Source: Estrella lausannensis (GTDB lineage Bacteria; Chlamydiota; Chlamydiia; Chlamydiales; Criblamydiaceae). From it: a stretch of 64,000 nt of DNA. Under the pieces are notes generated by a model that was not told the DNA's origin, ran no database searches, and saw only the letters and a list, made by a program, of their open reading frames with translations. The stretch spans positions 124,001 through 188,000 of the forward strand of contig NZ_CWGJ01000028.1 of the NCBI RefSeq assembly GCF_900000175.1, given 5' to 3'. Shown piece by piece: positions 47,042 through 54,813 of this stretch. Positions within the stretch are counted from its first letter, which is position 1, and every line of letters begins with the position of its first letter. The position numbers were made by a program, and so were the translations under genes.

Positions 47042-47060
47042 GCATCCTCTTTGAGGATGC
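47042..47060. terminator. Hairpin between converging genes, terminator-like
   Basis: Perfect 8-base stem GCATCCTC/GAGGATGC with TTT loop, 38 bases after leuS and 70 before the end of the leftward gene. It lacks a long T-run, so it is weak evidence for termination. Confidence 0.4.
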
Positions 47061-47130
47061 TTTGGATATCTCTAAATTTGGGCTTTCTCTGGGCCGCACA
47101 CAAATTTTTCAGTCTTTTTCGGCATTGTCT

Positions 47131-50055
47131 CTAAACAGTGGTTAGTTCACCACTCGAGACAAGAGCTGTTTCCCTTTTGATCGACAGATCCGCCGTTGCG
47201 AGCGCCCTTGCTGCGATATCTTTTAGCCTAAAGACTAAGTTGGAGTTGAGCGTCTCATTTTGCAGCAGGCGATTGTAGATCCTTCGAACGGTGTTGTCGA
47301 TAGCCGATGAGTCCATTCCCAGGAAAGGGGTAGCAATCAGGGATTGGAATGTTCCTGTAAACCCTGTAGAGGGTACGGCCAAGTTGTAGAAGATGTCATA
47401 GACGAGCCCCGAAATTCTGCTGATCGATCTCGAAAGATCGACAGGCGGATTTCCTTCCTCTTCACCAAATAAGAGTTCCATCATCGTCTCTTTATCGGAA
47501 AACTTCTCCTGGAGCTTCGAGAAAAGAAGCTCGACGAGCAGGTAGTCATCGTTTTTGAATCTGTTCAATGTTTTTGCAAGAGACTGATTGATCTGGTGCT
47601 TGAACGAGGTTACAATTTGCTGGGTAAACATCCCTCCAAACTCTCCGACGCCAAAGAGAAGGTCGAGCACGATTTCAGAGTAAATGTTTGTGCTGTTTTC
47701 TTCGGTACTGCCCTCGCCCGCCAGGTATTTACCGACAGCTTCGTCAGGTGCATCCAGCGCGAACTCACGACTTGCAAGTACATCTTCAAACTCTTTGATC
47801 AGGGGATAGGCAATACGGGTTAGATAAGTTTCTTTTGGATAGACACCACCATTTCTCCTGAATTCCGATGATTTGGCGCTGAACAGGGTAAACAGTTTTT
47901 CCCCGAGCTGTTCTTCGGCGGCAGCAAGTCGTTTAGTTTTCTCAAACGCCTGCATGATAAAGGCTTCTATTTCGTCAAGGTTTGGCAGCACAGCTTCCCT
48001 TGCGAAATCATGGTGAAGGCGATGCCCCTGACCCGGGCCGGAGAGAGCAGTTTTGACTTTCGATATGTTGAAAGTCTCAATCGCTTCCCCTTTGAAAACC
48101 TCTTCCAGATCCTCAAGGATAAGATCGGTCACTTTTTTGATCGATTCTTCGATATTTTCTGAAGATCGCGCTGCCTGCCTCAACTTTTGAAGGATAAAGA
48201 GGCGGATCCCTATCATAAGCGCGGTAAGATCCGATTTAGTGGAGCGGATGTGTGTCAATTCGGTTTTCAACTCTCTCACTGACAAAGAGGCCGCATGCCT
48301 TGAGATCACGTCAATACACTGCTCTTCAATCACAGGGGCCAATTGGCTTTCAATCATCTGTGAGAAGTGTTCGGGTGTGATGAGTGTTTTGAAAAGGTTG
48401 TAGATTTTGGTGGAAAGAAGTTGACGCACCTGCGATTTGGCTGTTGTCAGGATAAATTGCTGCACGATGTTGCTGATCAGAGTCTTCATATCTGCGGCTA
48501 AAGTGAAATCGGCGGGAAGAAATCTTTGGACGAAAGCTTCCAGTTCAGAGACAACTTCTTTAAATTCTTCAGGGATGATGACCTTTCGCCATAGGTTGGT
48601 CAAGCCGTCTATCTCGACAATACGATCATCTTCAACTATCTGCTTTTTGGGGAGCAGGGTTTCGACCAGCTGTTGGCAAAGATCCGAGATAAAGACCTCT
48701 TCGATAGACCCTTTCCAATTCATGAACTCACGCGATACGGGCCAGGTGATTGGATCCTTATCCTGTGGGATGGTGGCGATCTCGACTATTTTAGGATGGG
48801 CTTCGGGATACGTGGCAAATCTCTTGGCACACGCCTTGATGAATTCAGCTTCCACGTCCGGCCTGCTTGTCCGGTGTTTGTAGACCGATCCGGTTTCTGA
48901 AATGATACTTTCTTTGGCTTTGAGATAGGTCTTTGTGTGCTGGAAAAGGGCGAATGTAAGATCGTCTACCAGTGTGGACATTTTAACATGGGAAAGAAGA
49001 TCGGCGAGACGTCCCCCGAGTTCTTCAGTCAGCATTTGACTGTTTGCCTTCATGATATTTTCTATCAGTTCCGGCAGGGTATCGATCACTCGTCCTTTTA
49101 AGTCGACGCATAGGGCATCAAATTTTTTATTGATAAGGATAGTCAGGCACTGTTGATAGATGGGCTCGATGACCGTTTGGGGATAGTGTCTTCGGTTATG
49201 CTCCGTATGGAATTGAGGGGATCTCTCGTCATTAAAGATCCAGTTGATAAGGGGGGTTGTATAAAAGGAAAGAGTGTTCCCGTTGGGCAGAGTCAGTTTC
49301 TCTTGCTCTATCAACTCCTGGCATGCCTGTTCAAGACTTTCCTTGATTTGCAGCCGGTGGCGGTCTCTATCCTCATTTTCAATCAGCCAGTTCAAGGCTT
49401 TTTTGGAAGACTCCTGGAAAATGACGTTTTCCCCTTGGGGTAAAGGGGTGGTTCTCAGCAAGTCGAAAATAGGAACGCGCAGCTGGAAGCCAATCTGAAT
49501 GACAAGGGCCGAGAGGTCTTTAATCATTTGCGTCGCTTTATCGACAAATTCTTCCCGCCGCTCCATTAGAGGCAGAATCTTTCTTTCCTGGAAACAGTCT
49601 ACGACATTTTCTACCACAGAACTCATAGATCCCCTCATATGCTGCAGGGCGATCGGGAAATCCTTGGTCTCATAGTCGCTAACCGGAGGCTCTTCTATAG
49701 GCGGGTTCTCCACCCCTTCGTGCACAGGCAGTGTTTGATCGATCTGACTCCTCGTCATCAAAAGCAGAGGCCGAAGGCTTGCGTAATCATTTTTTTGAGG
49801 ACGGTTCAGGGGTTTCAAATAACTTTCGCGTTGAATCTTTTTAAAGGCATTCAGCTGCGATTCTTCGAGTTGGTAGGGATCTGATTTCCAAAACTGGAAA
49901 AAATCAAAAATCGCCTTCACGACTTCGATGATTAAAGTGATGATCTTCACGAGGATGTTGGGCTTGTGGTCGCTTTCCACATAAGCAAGTGTGGGACGGG
50001 GGATAGCGCTTTGAGCGATGGGGGGCGTGGCTCCCACAGTACTGATGGTGGTCAT
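47131..50055 (-). CDS. Very large helical hypothetical protein
   Basis: 974 aa; no family recognised. One hydrophobic stretch near the N-terminus (residues 34-56, ILVKIITLIIEVVKAIFDFF) could be a membrane anchor or amphipathic helix; there is no cleavable signal. The rest is almost entirely helical, leucine- and glutamate-rich, with many predicted long helices (for example SELEAFVQRFLPADFTLAAD, KQIVEDDRIVEIDGLTN). No repeats are obvious. It lies alone with its own upstream region. Large helical proteins of this type in chlamydiae are frequently secreted effectors, which is inference here; a structural cytosolic protein is the alternative. Confidence 0.7.
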   Translation of the reverse strand: MTTISTVGATPPIAQSAIPRPTLAYVESDHKPNILVKIITLIIEVVKAIFDFFQFWKSDPYQLEESQLNAFKKIQRESYLKPLNRPQKNDYASLRPLLLMTRSQIDQTLPVHEGVENPPIEEPPVSDYETKDFPIALQHMRGSMSSVVENVVDCFQERKILPLMERREEFVDKATQMIKDLSALVIQIGFQLRVPIFDLLRTTPLPQGENVIFQESSKKALNWLIENEDRDRHRLQIKESLEQACQELIEQEKLTLPNGNTLSFYTTPLINWIFNDERSPQFHTEHNRRHYPQTVIEPIYQQCLTILINKKFDALCVDLKGRVIDTLPELIENIMKANSQMLTEELGGRLADLLSHVKMSTLVDDLTFALFQHTKTYLKAKESIISETGSVYKHRTSRPDVEAEFIKACAKRFATYPEAHPKIVEIATIPQDKDPITWPVSREFMNWKGSIEEVFISDLCQQLVETLLPKKQIVEDDRIVEIDGLTNLWRKVIIPEEFKEVVSELEAFVQRFLPADFTLAADMKTLISNIVQQFILTTAKSQVRQLLSTKIYNLFKTLITPEHFSQMIESQLAPVIEEQCIDVISRHAASLSVRELKTELTHIRSTKSDLTALMIGIRLFILQKLRQAARSSENIEESIKKVTDLILEDLEEVFKGEAIETFNISKVKTALSGPGQGHRLHHDFAREAVLPNLDEIEAFIMQAFEKTKRLAAAEEQLGEKLFTLFSAKSSEFRRNGGVYPKETYLTRIAYPLIKEFEDVLASREFALDAPDEAVGKYLAGEGSTEENSTNIYSEIVLDLLFGVGEFGGMFTQQIVTSFKHQINQSLAKTLNRFKNDDYLLVELLFSKLQEKFSDKETMMELLFGEEEGNPPVDLSRSISRISGLVYDIFYNLAVPSTGFTGTFQSLIATPFLGMDSSAIDNTVRRIYNRLLQNETLNSNLVFRLKDIAARALATADLSIKRETALVSSGELTTV

Positions 50056-50136
50056 CGAATACTCCTTATTATATACTTATTAAACTAAGAGGAATAACGA
50101 TATCATTAATGGAAGTTCTTTGCAATTTTGGGCAAA

Positions 50137-50248
50137 GAGAGTGTTAACGGAATCGGGTTTTCATCGATTGGAAAAATTTCCAAAGGCGATCGTCTATGAG
50201 GCCGCCTACAAACAAATCATACGATTCCAGTTTGTGGACAGTTCCTAG
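50137..50248. repeat. Family B repeat
   Basis: AGAGAGTGTTAACGGAATCGG is the left end; the right end reads AAATCATACGATTCCAGTTTG then TGGACAGT. About 112 bp, shorter than full B, with a decayed interior. Confidence 0.55.
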
Positions 50249-50279
50249 TCATTCCGCGGTGTTGAGAGGACGCACTTTA

Positions 50280-50358
50280 TACTAGGTGATTTACAATCTC
50301 TCACTCTTGGGCAGCTTCCTCTTGTCAAAGATCAATTTTTTAGACATTTTCGTTATGG
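50280..50358. repeat. Family A repeat, right half
   Basis: Starts inside the inner palindrome (TATACTAGGTGATTTACAAT) and continues through CTCTTGTCAAAGATCAATTT and TTTAGACATTTTCGTTATG. The left half is replaced by the B copy upstream. Confidence 0.6.
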
Positions 50359-50390
50359 CTCTATCAATATATTATAATGAATTTTTAGAA

Positions 50391-50490
50391 CTTAGGGCTG
50401 TACTAAAACTTAAATAATTTGGCTCCCATTAACTTGTCTCAATAAAAATTTTCATATAAAACTACTGAATCTTTTATGAGGACAGGCTCG
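50391..50490. repeat. Family B variant, degenerate
   Basis: AGGGCTGTACTAAAACTTAAA on the left and TTTTATGAGGACAGGCTCG on the right resemble the AGAGCCTGTC variant ends facing each other about 96 bases apart. Confidence 0.45.
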
Positions 50491-50572
50491 TGGAAAAAGG
50501 CGGATTTTTGGCCCGATTCATCAATTAAAGGAAGTGTCCGAGAAAAGCAAGTAATTTATTGGGGGTAAAAAG

Positions 50573-51505
50573 ATGAGTTCTGTCGGGCAGATGTATCGAG
50601 TGGTAGTTCCTGTTGCGGAGCTTAGAAAGAGAGCTTTTATTCCCTTGCAACCCGAATGGATCGACCGAGAGCTTGAGACGCAGTTGCTTTTAGGTGAGGA
50701 TGTTAAACTGCTTGCAGAGGAGGGTGATTTATACTTTATCGAAGCGGTAGAGCAGGAGGTGTTCAGTCTGGAGAGGGGATGGGAAGGGTACCGAGGTTAT
50801 ATTCGAAAAGACGCAGTTTGCCAGCAGGTTGGACAAGGGCAAGCAAGAGGTGTTGTTTTAAATTTTAATACAGCTTTATATCCCGATAAAAGGGGGCTTC
50901 AGCCTTTATCGATTCTGTCGTATGGATCGACGGTCTCTTTGTGCGGTGAGGAAGATTGGCTTTCCGTGCAGCTCGATCAAGGAAGGCAAGGTTGGATCAG
51001 GAGAGAAGCTGTCACTGAATCGGAGCGGCTGTCAGCGGCTTCGTCTGGAATTTCGGCTCTTTCAGAAGCAAAAAAATTCTTGGGTACCCGCTATTTTTGG
51101 GGCGGGAGGAGCTCTCCGACTGCTGAAGAGAAGCCTTTCAGGGGAGTGGATTGTTCCGGTCTTGTGCACTTAAGTTACAAAGCAATAGGAGTCAACATCC
51201 CAAGGAATGCGCATGATCAATTTTTGAAAGCTGCACAAATTCCCTTTGGCGAGCTTGAGCCGGGAGATCTGATTTTCTCCTCCGAAAAAGGAATTGAGGG
51301 TCGGATTGATCATGTGATGATGGCGGCAGGGCAGGGTCAATTAATTGAAGCTGTAATGAGCCAGGGGATTGTGCGTCTGATCCGTTGGGAAGAGAAATGG
51401 GCGGGTCATTCACCGGACATGAAACAGAGCTGCCAAAGGATCGGGGGGAGCGCCGTCTATGCCGCAACTTTTAGACCGTTTACTAAGAGACTGTCCACCA
51501 ACTGA
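50573..51505 (+). CDS. NlpC/P60 peptidoglycan hydrolase with SH3-like domain
   Basis: 310 aa. An N-terminal SH3-type region (about 30-150) is followed by an NlpC/P60 domain with catalytic Cys in FRGVDCSGLVHLSY (about residue 206) and His in RIDHVMMA (about 247). It probably cleaves a gamma-D-Glu-diaminopimelate bond in cell-wall peptides. No signal peptide is seen, which would leave it in the cytoplasm unless exported otherwise. The last seven residues (TKRLSTN) and the stop codon are encoded by a family B repeat end; see findings. Confidence 0.85.
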   Translation: MSSVGQMYRVVVPVAELRKRAFIPLQPEWIDRELETQLLLGEDVKLLAEEGDLYFIEAVEQEVFSLERGWEGYRGYIRKDAVCQQVGQGQARGVVLNFNTALYPDKRGLQPLSILSYGSTVSLCGEEDWLSVQLDQGRQGWIRREAVTESERLSAASSGISALSEAKKFLGTRYFWGGRSSPTAEEKPFRGVDCSGLVHLSYKAIGVNIPRNAHDQFLKAAQIPFGELEPGDLIFSSEKGIEGRIDHVMMAAGQGQLIEAVMSQGIVRLIRWEEKWAGHSPDMKQSCQRIGGSAVYAATFRPFTKRLSTN

Positions 51506-51657
51506 AATCGTAAGACCTTGTTTTTAAATTATAAAATTGATGTTTTTTAAGATTGCAACTCACCCAATAGTAGAAATATGAGGTGAATTGCAATCTTTCA
51601 GTCTTGGAGGCGCTCTCAAAGTTTTCATGCTAAATTTTGAGATGCTTTCAGTGTAAT
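51486..51657. repeat. Composite family B end and family A repeat
   Basis: AGAGACTGTCCACCAACTGAA at 51486 is the B left end and overlaps the preceding gene. From 51541 the family A interior appears: AAGATTGCAACTCACCCAAT facing ATGAGGTGAATTGCAATC, and the A right end GAGATGCTTTCAGTGTA. The A left arm is missing. Confidence 0.65.
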
Positions 51658-51947
51658 GAAGTTTGCATCGGCAGGCATGTTCTTGTCGCCCCGCACATTC
51701 TCTCGGTCTTCTCCCAGTCTATTCTTTTGACCTAAATACGTTTTTTTTTTAATATAAACCATTGAACCTATCTCGGTAAAACGTTCCCGGCAGTTTTAGT
51801 TTTTAAAACACTCCTTTGACTGGCAAGTAATACCTCCGATGGAGGCGCTTTAGAGGCTTTTAACGGATCCGTAAACTCTCCTTCGTAGAAGGATTGTCCG
51901 GCTAATTTTTAGGTTCGTGCTATTTTTAATTTAACCGTAGTGTCGCC
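51658..51947. other. Intergenic region upstream of yicC
   Basis: No gene or repeat recognised. It must hold the promoter of the yicC-gmk unit. A T-run at 51739 might belong to an imperfect terminator for the upstream gene. Confidence 0.35.
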
Positions 51948-52829
51948 ATGTTAAAAAGTATGACGGCATATGGTCGATCCATTTCTGAAAATTCGATCGG
52001 CCAATGCACTCTGGAGATCAACTGTGTAAACAGGAGGCATCTGGAAGTGCACCTTGTGCTGCCTAAAGAATTTATGCGCTTGGAATACCTTCTCAGGAAA
52101 CGTATCTCTGAGCGGATCTCCAGGGGGAATCTGACTGTTAAAGCCGGCTTTAAGTTTCATGAAAGTGCCCCTTTTTCAGTAAAGCCCAACATGCCTCTTT
52201 GCAGGCAGCATTTCGAGGCATGGAAGAGCATAGCCGCCTTGATAGGTAAGGATGAGAAGGAGATCTCCCTGTCTCTGTTTCAGAGGGATGCACTGTTTAC
52301 TCTTGAGGAAGATGAGGAAACTCTTCAGAAGGTCGAGGGTCTAATTGTTGCGGCGCTCGATAAAGCGCTTGAAGCAATGCAGGCCATGATGGCCAATGAG
52401 GGAAAAGCCTTAACCGCCGACATTGAGGCAAGACTTGACTTGTTGAGTCGAGGTCTAAAGGAAATTGAGGCTTCGGCGACAAAAGCTTCTGAAAAAATGC
52501 GCGAGCGGCTCCTTGCAAAAATATCGGAACTGCTACCCCTAACCGAAGAAAATCACGAAAGGGTTTTGCGAGAAGTGTGCCTTTTTGCAGACAGGGTCGA
52601 TATAGCAGAAGAGATCACACGCCTTAAATCCCATTTCCTCCAATTCAGGGAAACACTGCTTGAACCCGCGCAATCCCAAGGGAAAAAGCTGGAGTTTATT
52701 TTGCAGGAGATGCACCGGGAAATTAACACGATCGGTTCCAAGTCGCAGGAAATTTCGATTTCTAAAACCGTGATCGAATTTAAGACCGAAATCGAAAGAA
52801 TACGCGAGCAGTTGCAAAATGTCGAGTAG
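51948..52829 (+). CDS. YicC family protein
   Basis: The N-terminus MLKSMTAYGR and the C-terminal LFADRVDIAEEITRLKSHF, QGKKLEFILQEMHREINTIG and ERIREQLQNVE are family-diagnostic. 293 aa, the usual size. YicC proteins are reported as endoribonucleases or RNA-binding proteins affecting sRNA decay; the activity here is not tested. It overlaps gmk by 11 bases, the common yicC-gmk pairing. Confidence 0.92.
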   Translation: MLKSMTAYGRSISENSIGQCTLEINCVNRRHLEVHLVLPKEFMRLEYLLRKRISERISRGNLTVKAGFKFHESAPFSVKPNMPLCRQHFEAWKSIAALIGKDEKEISLSLFQRDALFTLEEDEETLQKVEGLIVAALDKALEAMQAMMANEGKALTADIEARLDLLSRGLKEIEASATKASEKMRERLLAKISELLPLTEENHERVLREVCLFADRVDIAEEITRLKSHFLQFRETLLEPAQSQGKKLEFILQEMHREINTIGSKSQEISISKTVIEFKTEIERIREQLQNVE

Positions 52830-53427
52830 CCGGATGTCCAAAAAAGGGGAGGGAGCAAAGAGAAGAGGACTTCTTTTTGTGCTTAGCGCGCCCGCGGGAA
52901 CCGGCAAAACAACGCTTGTCAAGAAATTGCAGAAAGAGTGTCCCAATATTGTTCAGAGTATCTCATCGACGACAAGATCGATGAGAGCGGGAGAAATTGA
53001 GGGAGAAGACTATTTCTTTGTGACTAAAGAGGAGTTTGAAGAGAAAGTTCAAACTGATGCTTTTTTAGAGTATGTCAAACTTTATGGCGATTACTACGGC
53101 ACATCGAGAGAGTGGGTTGAAGAAAATCTATCGCGAGGAAAGCACGTCTTTTTAGTGATAGATACCCAAGGAGCCTTGAAACTGATTGATTCGGTAGCCT
53201 GCATTTTGATTTTTGTGCACCCACCCTCGTTGGAAGAGCTGAAAAGGCGTCTCGTGGGCAGGCAGACAGAGAGCATCGAGGTTATTGAAAAAAGGCTGGA
53301 GTGGGCCAAGAGCGAATTAGAAAAAGCACAGTTTTACGATTACAGCATTGTCAATGACGACATCGATATAGCGCATCAAGTTTTGAAGAGTATCGTAGTG
53401 GCCGAAGAGCATCGAACGGGCATATGA
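52819..53427 (+). CDS. gmk: Guanylate kinase
   Basis: Phosphorylates GMP to GDP. P-loop SAPAGTGKTTLVKKL (about residues 24-38), then SISSTTRSMRAGEIEGEDYFFV typical of the GMP-binding part, and LVIDTQGALK. 202 aa. Overlaps the end of yicC by 11 bases. In Chlamydia, gmk directly follows rnhB; here it is about 42 kb away. Confidence 0.96.
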   Translation: MSSSRMSKKGEGAKRRGLLFVLSAPAGTGKTTLVKKLQKECPNIVQSISSTTRSMRAGEIEGEDYFFVTKEEFEEKVQTDAFLEYVKLYGDYYGTSREWVEENLSRGKHVFLVIDTQGALKLIDSVACILIFVHPPSLEELKRRLVGRQTESIEVIEKRLEWAKSELEKAQFYDYSIVNDDIDIAHQVLKSIVVAEEHRTGI

Positions 53428-53496
53428 AGTATCGATAAGCCTAGCCCGGGTCGAAGGATTAAATTTTTAAAGAAGAAATTTCCAAAGGAGCGTTTG

Positions 53497-53835
53497 ATGA
53501 AATTTGAGGAAAATCTAACCAATGAATCTCTGACGAAGAGATTCAACAACCAGTTTGAACTCGTTCGTTACGCCATTTCCAGAGCAAGAAATGCCATATT
53601 GTCCGGAAGAGACCCGCAAGTAAAATCGGAAACGCAAAACCTTTCGGCGAAAGTGTTAGTGGAGATCGGCCTTGGCATCGACCTTTATGAAGAGGTGGAT
53701 TCTCACGAGGAAGAGGAAGAGGTCAATGAACCTGTTGCGACCAAAAAAGAGATTATCGATTTTGACGACGACGAAGATGAAGAAGAAGAAGTGGAAGTTA
53801 CCCCCAAGGCAAAGAAAAAGGCCTCCGAGGAGTAG
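53497..53835 (+). CDS. RNA polymerase omega-like protein
   Basis: 112 aa. The first 60 residues (FELVRYAISRARNAILSGRD, then NLSAKVLVEIGLGID) fit the RpoZ pattern, so it likely assists assembly of the RNA polymerase beta' subunit. The remainder is a very acidic low-complexity tail (EEEEEVNEP, DDDEDEEEEVEV) ending in lysines. The ATG at 53497 has AAGGAG upstream. Position between gmk and metG equals the omega-like gene of Chlamydia (CT031). rpoZ is a reasonable but not certain symbol, so it is left blank. Confidence 0.75.
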   Translation: MKFEENLTNESLTKRFNNQFELVRYAISRARNAILSGRDPQVKSETQNLSAKVLVEIGLGIDLYEEVDSHEEEEEVNEPVATKKEIIDFDDDEDEEEEVEVTPKAKKKASEE

Positions 53836-53893
53836 CCCCATCGTAATCTTAAAATCGGTGTAGATTAAAGTATCTATAGCCGCGAATGAGTCA

Positions 53894-53946
53894 AGGGTCA
53901 GGCAACCTCTAGCGTCCTGGCCCTGATTGAAGAGGCTCTCTTTTTT
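53894..53946 (+). terminator. Possible terminator
   Basis: Stem AGGGTCAGG/CCTGGCCCT (one G-U pair) at 53894-53924, with a T-run at 53940-53946 some 15 bases later. The gap between stem and T-run makes this a weak candidate. Confidence 0.3.
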
Positions 53947-53989
53947 AGAATTCTCTCCATCCCGACTTCTCATTAAGAGGGTGTCTGCA

Positions 53990-54020
53990 TATACCGAAAG
54001 TCACCATAAATCCGGTATAA
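53990..54020. repeat. Family A minimal copy
   Basis: TATACCGAAAGTCACCATAAA followed by TCCGGTATA, only about 31 bases. A B-like fragment (GCAGCGGCAAAGCATACTGA then TTTGAG) follows at 54046. Confidence 0.5.
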
Positions 54021-54101
54021 TCCAATCTGGATGTTAAAATTGTCTGCAGCGGCAAAGCATACTGATTTGAGCTAAGCCGCTTAAGCGGGGTAAGCACTCT
54101 G

Positions 54102-54797
54102 ATGAACCAATTTATCAAATGGACACCTCTTTTGCTTGAAGTGGACAACCTAAACATCGCTCTTTTTGCCCTCTTTGTGATCGCCTGCTTTTTTATTCTC
54201 TGCCTGTATGCGTTTTATGTGTTCTGGCTAGTTCCCTCGAGGCCAGCTATCTCTCCTTACACCAAGCAACCTCTGCGCTTTGGGGAAGATGTCAAGCTCA
54301 GTTCGGCGGAAACGATTATGCGTTTTTTGCACTACGAAGTGGGCGGATACGACAATAAAGTGTTCGCGATGAAAAAGTCTATGGTGTGCCGGGATACGGG
54401 CCGTATTTTTCAAGACTGCGTCAATGCGATGGGCAGGGCCCAGGTCGACTGGACCTTTTTGCAAAAACGGTGCCCAGGAACTTGGGTATCGTGGGGAAGC
54501 CTGACCGATGAGCAGAAGCAGGATATACTGGACAGCCAAGGGCAGGTTGATGGATTTCAGACCGAAAAGTCTTGCCCTCATCCCTCACCCAGGGCTGTAA
54601 CCGAAGAATATATCTACATCAAACCGGGTCCTCTTTATGTCGATTTGAAAACCAAGGTGCTGCTGGGATGGAAGTGCGTGCCCGGAACTATTTTTGAAGT
54701 GCTGGTAGTCCAGAGGCCGGGGGACAAACAGCTTATTAAAGACAGCCTGGCCATTGTCAAGAAAAAACCTACAACGATATTGCTGAAAGACAGCTAA
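54102..54797 (+). CDS. Membrane-anchored hypothetical protein
   Basis: 231 aa, family not recognised. One strong membrane segment at about residues 19-43 (IALFALFVIACFFILCLYAF) with a short N-terminus outside it, then a 185-residue soluble part with several conserved-looking Trp and Cys residues (VCRDTGRIFQDCVNA, CPGTWVSWGSL). Ends 16 bases before metG and probably shares its transcript. Function unknown; the linkage to metG may be conserved in chlamydiae but I cannot confirm that. Confidence 0.7.
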   Translation: MNQFIKWTPLLLEVDNLNIALFALFVIACFFILCLYAFYVFWLVPSRPAISPYTKQPLRFGEDVKLSSAETIMRFLHYEVGGYDNKVFAMKKSMVCRDTGRIFQDCVNAMGRAQVDWTFLQKRCPGTWVSWGSLTDEQKQDILDSQGQVDGFQTEKSCPHPSPRAVTEEYIYIKPGPLYVDLKTKVLLGWKCVPGTIFEVLVVQRPGDKQLIKDSLAIVKKKPTTILLKDS

Positions 54798-54813
54798 AGA
54801 GAGTAAAGCCCGC

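Larger units (their letters stand above)
50056..50572. other. Repeat-rich intergenic region
   Basis: About 515 bases between two divergent genes, containing a B copy, a degenerate A right half and a second B copy, listed separately. Promoters for both genes must lie among them; GGGGG precedes the ATG at 50573. Confidence 0.5.
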
